Position numbers and translations under genes: made by a program. From Bacteroidales bacterium (GTDB lineage Bacteria > Bacteroidota > Bacteroidia > Bacteroidales > UBA10428), in NCBI GenBank assembly GCA_016926235.1, contig JAFGOZ010000190.1, positions 1 to 5,677 on the forward strand: a stretch of 5,677 bases of DNA, written 5' to 3'. The notes beneath the pieces were generated by a model, which was not told where the DNA came from, did not search any database, and saw nothing but the letters and a program-made list of their open reading frames with translations. Every line of letters begins with the position of its first letter. Position 1 is the first letter of the stretch. Shown here piece by piece: positions 4,995 to 5,677 of this stretch.

Positions 4995-5677
4995 ATGATG
5001 ATATCCAGAGTTGAGCATAAAAGTAGTGAATTAGTTTCCATTTTCCATCAACAAACAGGTTGGAATTTGGCACGGGTTAAGTTCTTTGTTTTAATGATTA
5101 CTGCCCTTTGTAAAGTTCAATCAGTTGGTTTTGAGAAACTGGCCTCAGCCTTTGATTCCAAAGCAGATACTACCTCTTCCTTGCGAAGGATACAACGGTT
5201 TATGGCCTCGTACCTATTGGATATTGATTTGATAACATTATTAATATTCAGGATGTTACCGCACAGGCCCCCATATCGATTGGCTATGGACCGTACAAAT
5301 TGGAAGTTTGGAAAGCAAAACATTAATGTTCTGGTAATTGCAGTTGTGTATCATGGAGTTGTTTTCCCCTTGTTATTCAAGCTATTACCAAAGTTTGGCA
5401 ATTCAAATACCAATGAACGAATTAACTTGATTGAGAAGTTTATCCACCTTTTTGGATCAGCGGCACTGGATTGTTTAACAGCAGATCGTGAGTTTGTTGG
5501 TGAAAAATAGATCAAGTATCTGAACGACAACCATATTAGGTACTATATCCGTATCCGGGAGAATTTCTGGGTATTGCAACCGCACAATGGCAAACAAGTA
5601 AAGGCCAGATGGCTGTTTGCTGATTTAGCAATGAACGGGTGCCGGGTAAACCATCGAATTGTTTATTTGAACAACCA
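4995..5677 (+). pseudogene. IS4-family DDE transposase, interrupted by an in-frame amber codon, 3' partial
   Basis: The frame starts at ATG ATG (4995) and runs 171 codons to TAG (5508-5510). The same frame then continues without another stop to the window edge, with clearly transposase-like sequence. The helical N-terminus (about residues 1-95) precedes A97-M-D99-R-T-N-W-K-F-G, carrying the first catalytic Asp of the DDE triad. G135-N-S-N-T-N-E-R and T162-A-D164-R-E-F-V-G carry the usual linker and second catalytic Asp. After the stop, Y183-Y-I-R-I-R-E-N (counting the stop as 172) is the family's next strand. The catalytic Glu (YREK block) would be further downstream, outside the window. The protein would bind IS ends and move the element by cut-and-paste. 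The stop stands where, from memory, IS4 relatives have Trp (DREFxGxxW), so a single TGG to TAG change explains it. A sequencing error is the alternative. Confidence 0.85.

Larger units (their letters stand above)
4876..5677 (+). mobile_element. IS4-family insertion sequence, partial (right end outside window; left end approximate)
   Basis: The element is recognised from its transposase frame (4995 onward). The left boundary is not proven. The position given is the outermost base of the repeat cluster upstream of the transposase, because an IS terminus is expected within about 50-150 bases of that gene. The right end and its terminal inverted repeat are beyond the window, so no inverted-repeat pair or target-site duplication can be confirmed. 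The transposase part is near 40% GC by hand count of two lines, richer than the sugar genes, consistent with separate origin. The in-frame stop suggests the copy may be inactive by itself. Confidence 0.6.

Noticed and set aside
4798..5073. Minus-strand 91-codon frame across the IS upstream region
   Set aside because: It overlaps the transposase N-terminus and the repeat cluster and shows no domain; it is best seen as an antisense shadow of AT-rich sequence.
5117..5323. Minus-strand 68-codon frame inside the transposase
   Set aside because: It is antisense to the conserved AMDRTNWKFG region of the IS4 transposase and has no family resemblance.

Overview
The window reads as a cell-surface polysaccharide (O-antigen, capsule or exopolysaccharide) biosynthesis segment from an AT-rich member of the Bacteroidota. 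This assignment is inferred from the low GC content, the absence of clear Shine-Dalgarno sites before the starts, the protein flavour (many K, N, I, F residues) and the gene content. No genus can be named from the sequence. All supported genes lie on the + strand.

Layout: (1) Positions 1-177 hold the last 58 codons of a gene whose tail (…DGHPN…) looks like the end of an SGNH/GDSL-type hydrolase or esterase. (2) Positions 236-1816 encode a multi-spanning GT-C type membrane glycosyltransferase, which appears to start at TTG. (3) Positions 1853-2587 encode a DPM1-like GT2 glycosyltransferase with an altered DxD motif. (4) Positions 2643-3572 encode a bacterial member of the STELLO (DUF288) glycosyltransferase-like family. 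(5) Positions 3569-4552 encode an extended short-chain NAD-dependent sugar-nucleotide epimerase/dehydratase. Its ATG overlaps the stop codon of the STELLO-like gene (ATGA). (6) Positions 4553-4994 carry no convincing gene. They hold a plausible rho-independent terminator, small direct and inverted repeats, and probably the left end of an insertion sequence. (7) From 4995 to the window end runs an IS4-family transposase reading frame interrupted by an in-frame amber codon at 5508-5510 and cut by the window edge.

How the genes may work together (inference): the GT2 protein resembles enzymes that load a sugar onto a polyprenyl phosphate, and GT-C enzymes commonly use such lipid-linked sugars outside the inner membrane, so genes 2 and 3 could form a donor/transfer pair. 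The epimerase would make a modified nucleotide sugar, and the overlapping STELLO-like protein would use or rearrange it. The SGNH-like protein could remove or add acyl groups. The IS sits directly downstream of the last sugar gene, as is common at the edges of variable polysaccharide loci.

The most unusual element is the STELLO-like/epimerase pair. STELLO proteins are known mainly from plants, where they support cellulose synthase complexes, and to my knowledge bacterial relatives have no settled function.
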